Below the pieces are notes generated by a model. It made no database searches. It had not been told where the DNA came from and was given only the letters and a program-made list of their open reading frames with translations. This document shows positions 5,681 to 7,168 of a stretch of 7,168 bases of DNA, in pieces (position 1 is the first letter of the stretch; every line of letters begins with the position of its first letter). The translations under genes were made by a program, and so were the position numbers. Source of the DNA: DYTH01 sp964552725 (lineage in GTDB: Bacteria > Desulfobacterota > Syntrophia > Syntrophales > UBA5619); the NCBI GenBank assembly GCA_964552725.1, contig CAZKHU010000129.1, forward strand, positions 1 through 7,168. Reading direction: 5' to 3'.

Positions 5681-7087
5681 ATGAATATAAACCGGTTTCT
5701 TCTTGTGGGTGCGATCGTCGCCCTTCTGGGGGGGTGCACGCTGGCCCCGGAATACACGCGGCCTGCCGCTCCCGTCCCGGCCGATTGGCCGGCTGGCGCG
5801 GCCTATCAGGAAACGAAGTCCGCCGCATCCGCGCCGACGGCGGAGGGGTTGCCGTGGCGGGAGTTCTTCACCGATGAACGCTTGCAAAAGATCATCGAAA
5901 CCGCCTTGAACAACAACCGCGATCTGCGGCTTGCGGCCTTGAATGTCGAGAGGGCGCGGGCGTATTACGGCATTCAACGGGCCGAACTTCTGCCTTCGGT
6001 CAATGCAATCGGGAGCGGGAGCAAGGAACGCGTTCCGGCTGATCTTTCGTCCACCGGAAGCGCGATGACCGCCGAACGATACGGAGTCAATCTCGGCATC
6101 ACTTCCTGGGAAATCGATTTCTTCGGCCGCATCCGTAGCCTGAAGGACCGGGCGCTGGAAGAGTACCTCGCCACGGATGAGGCCCGCGGTAGCGCACAGA
6201 TTTTGTTGGTGTCCACGGTAGCACAGGCGTATCTCGCCCTGGCAGCCGATCGGGAAGCCCTCAAACTGGTGGCCTCCACTCTGAAAACGCAGGAGGCCTC
6301 CTACCAATTGATCCGGAAAAGTTATGACGTCGGGCTCGCGTCCAAATTGGATCTCGGTCGGGCGCAAAGCCAGGTGGATGCGGCCAAGGGAGACGTCGCC
6401 CGCTATACCCAACAGGCGGCGCAAGATGAAAACGCCTTGAATCTTCTGGTCGGATCTCCTCTGCCGCCAGCGCTCCTGCCTGCGGAGTTGGGCAGCGTTA
6501 GCCCCCCCAAAGAGATCTCTCCCGGCCTCTCCTCCGAACGGCTCCTGCGCCGGCCGGATGTGCTTGCGGCGGAACATCGGCTCAAAGCGGCGAACGCCAA
6601 TATCGGCGCTGCCCGTGCGGCTTTCTTTCCCCGCATCTCCCTGACGACCGCTGTCGGAACCGCAAGCGCCGATCTGTCCGGTCTCTTCCAATCCGGCCAG
6701 GGTACATGGATTTTCGCGCCGCTGATCGCCATCCCGATTTTCGATGCCCGCACGTGGTCGGCATACGATGTCACAAAAGTGGAAAGGGAAATATCCGTGG
6801 CCCAGTACGAAAAGGCGATCCAGGCGGCTTTCAGAGAAGTGGCCGACGCCCTGGCCGTGCGGGGAACGGTGAACCGGCAGATCGCGGCGCAGCAATCGCT
6901 GGTAGACGCCGTTGCGGAAACCTACCGCCTCTCCCAGGCGCGCTATACCAGTGGAATCGACAGCTACCTGGGCGTCCTCGATGCGCAACGTTCCCTCTAT
7001 GGCGCGCAGCAGGGCCTGATCGCCCTCCGCCTTGCCGGGGTTGCCAACCAGGTCACGCTCTACAGGGTGCTGGGCGGGGGTATGTAG
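5681..7087 (+). CDS. Outer-membrane efflux channel lipoprotein (OprM/NodT family)
   Basis: This is the TolC-like exit duct of the efflux complex, 468 residues from the ATG at 5681. A GTG at 5633 in the same frame would add 16 charged residues before the signal peptide. The ATG is preferred because CGGAGG (5666-5671) lies 9 bases upstream and because it gives a compact lipoprotein signal: hydrophobic 6-16, lipobox LGGC with C19, followed by the family-typical TLAPEYTRP. Two outer-membrane efflux repeats follow (about 60-258 and 283-465). Motifs include WREFFTDERLQKII (59-72), WEIDFFGRI (143-151), the paired YxxGxxxxLD-type helices YDVGLASKLDL (215-225) and YTSGIDSYLGVLDAQ (422-436), and LLRRPDVLAAEHRLKAANAN (288-307). 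The trimer should form an outer-membrane barrel and periplasmic alpha-helical tunnel, closed at rest and opened by the adaptor. The gene begins one base after the pump stop codon, so co-translation is likely. Confidence 0.95.
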   Translation: MNINRFLLVGAIVALLGGCTLAPEYTRPAAPVPADWPAGAAYQETKSAASAPTAEGLPWREFFTDERLQKIIETALNNNRDLRLAALNVERARAYYGIQRAELLPSVNAIGSGSKERVPADLSSTGSAMTAERYGVNLGITSWEIDFFGRIRSLKDRALEEYLATDEARGSAQILLVSTVAQAYLALAADREALKLVASTLKTQEASYQLIRKSYDVGLASKLDLGRAQSQVDAAKGDVARYTQQAAQDENALNLLVGSPLPPALLPAELGSVSPPKEISPGLSSERLLRRPDVLAAEHRLKAANANIGAARAAFFPRISLTTAVGTASADLSGLFQSGQGTWIFAPLIAIPIFDARTWSAYDVTKVEREISVAQYEKAIQAAFREVADALAVRGTVNRQIAAQQSLVDAVAETYRLSQARYTSGIDSYLGVLDAQRSLYGAQQGLIALRLAGVANQVTLYRVLGGGM

Positions 7088-7151
7088 GAAGGAAGTAAAC
7101 TGACTCTGGCCGATGAAGATGATCTTTCTTGCTCTTGTGGAAAAGAAACTC

Positions 7152-7168
7152 ATGATTCAAGGCATTGG
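7152..7168 (+). CDS. Possible start of holo-[acyl-carrier-protein] synthase (partial)
   Basis: The final 17 bases encode MIQGI plus the first two bases of a Gly codon. Holo-ACP synthases (AcpS), which transfer 4'-phosphopantetheine from CoA to acyl carrier protein, typically begin with MIxGIGxDIVEI, so the fragment fits that N-terminus. Only five complete residues are available, so this is a weak match. GGAAAAG (7139-7145) is a poor ribosome-binding site. The same frame has earlier ATGs at 7113 and 7119, which would add MKMIFLALVEKKL, but neither has a good Shine-Dalgarno sequence. The gene lies 64 bases after the channel gene on the same strand. If correct it is a housekeeping gene marking the right boundary of the efflux locus. 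Confidence 0.3.

Noticed and set aside
7116..7126. AAGAT-G-ATCTT inverted repeat as a terminator after the channel gene
   Set aside because: It is AT-rich with a one-base centre, too weak and too tight for a terminator hairpin, and it overlaps the possible start of the next gene.
5558..7153. 531-codon open frame on the minus strand across the channel gene
   Set aside because: It is antisense to a clearly recognisable OprM-type gene. Its product is rich in Arg, Gly and His with no family motif, typical of a shadow frame in GC-rich DNA.
1..7168. CRISPR array, tRNA, rRNA, insertion sequence or attachment site
   Set aside because: I saw no spaced direct repeats, cloverleaf-like sequence, transposase-like reading frame or terminal inverted repeats.

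Overview
The window carries one complete tripartite RND multidrug-type efflux operon with its own TetR-family regulator, all on the + strand. In order it holds a TetR/AcrR-like repressor (426-1001), a lipidated periplasmic adaptor of the AcrA/MexA type (1166-2506), an inner-membrane HAE1-type RND proton antiporter of the AcrB/MexB type (start best placed at 2506, end 5679), and an outer-membrane channel lipoprotein of the OprM/NodT type (5681-7087). The three structural genes are translationally coupled: adaptor and pump overlap by one base, and the channel gene starts one base after the pump's stop codon. The machine is a Gram-negative one that spans both membranes. The composition is GC-rich in the efflux genes and visibly more AT-rich in the flanking and regulatory DNA. 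I cannot name the organism. A proteobacterium or a member of the former Deltaproteobacteria is plausible, but this is inference only.

Layout: 1-425 has no gene I can support firmly. It contains short open frames at the left edge, a 39-codon ORF with a good Shine-Dalgarno sequence (235-354), and then a strong sigma70-like promoter (TTGACA, 17 bp, TAGAAA; 351-379). That promoter is followed by an ATGA-N4-TCAT palindrome (390-401) just in front of tetR. The 164-base gap between tetR and the adaptor gene contains a second copy of the palindrome (1049-1060, 10 of 12 bases identical) and a dense set of further inverted repeats (1031-1097). After the channel gene about 64 bases follow. The last 17 bases then encode MIQGI plus the first two bases of a glycine codon, which resembles the beginning of a holo-ACP synthase, but this is only an edge fragment.

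How it works together: the pump captures substrates in its periplasmic porter domain and is driven by protons through the D408/D409-K945-R975 relay. The adaptor docks onto the channel through its RLS hairpin-tip motif (R150/L154/S161), and the channel forms the outer-membrane exit duct. The TetR protein probably represses itself and the efflux genes through the paired ATGA-N4-TCAT sites, with release on binding an unknown ligand. The exported substrates cannot be read from the sequence.

The window is a well-formed example of a known system, and I see no new kind of system. The points most worth checking are the paired operator candidates, an adaptor hairpin that appears about three heptads longer per arm than E. 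coli AcrA, and two phenylalanine-to-methionine changes in the pump's deep binding pocket.
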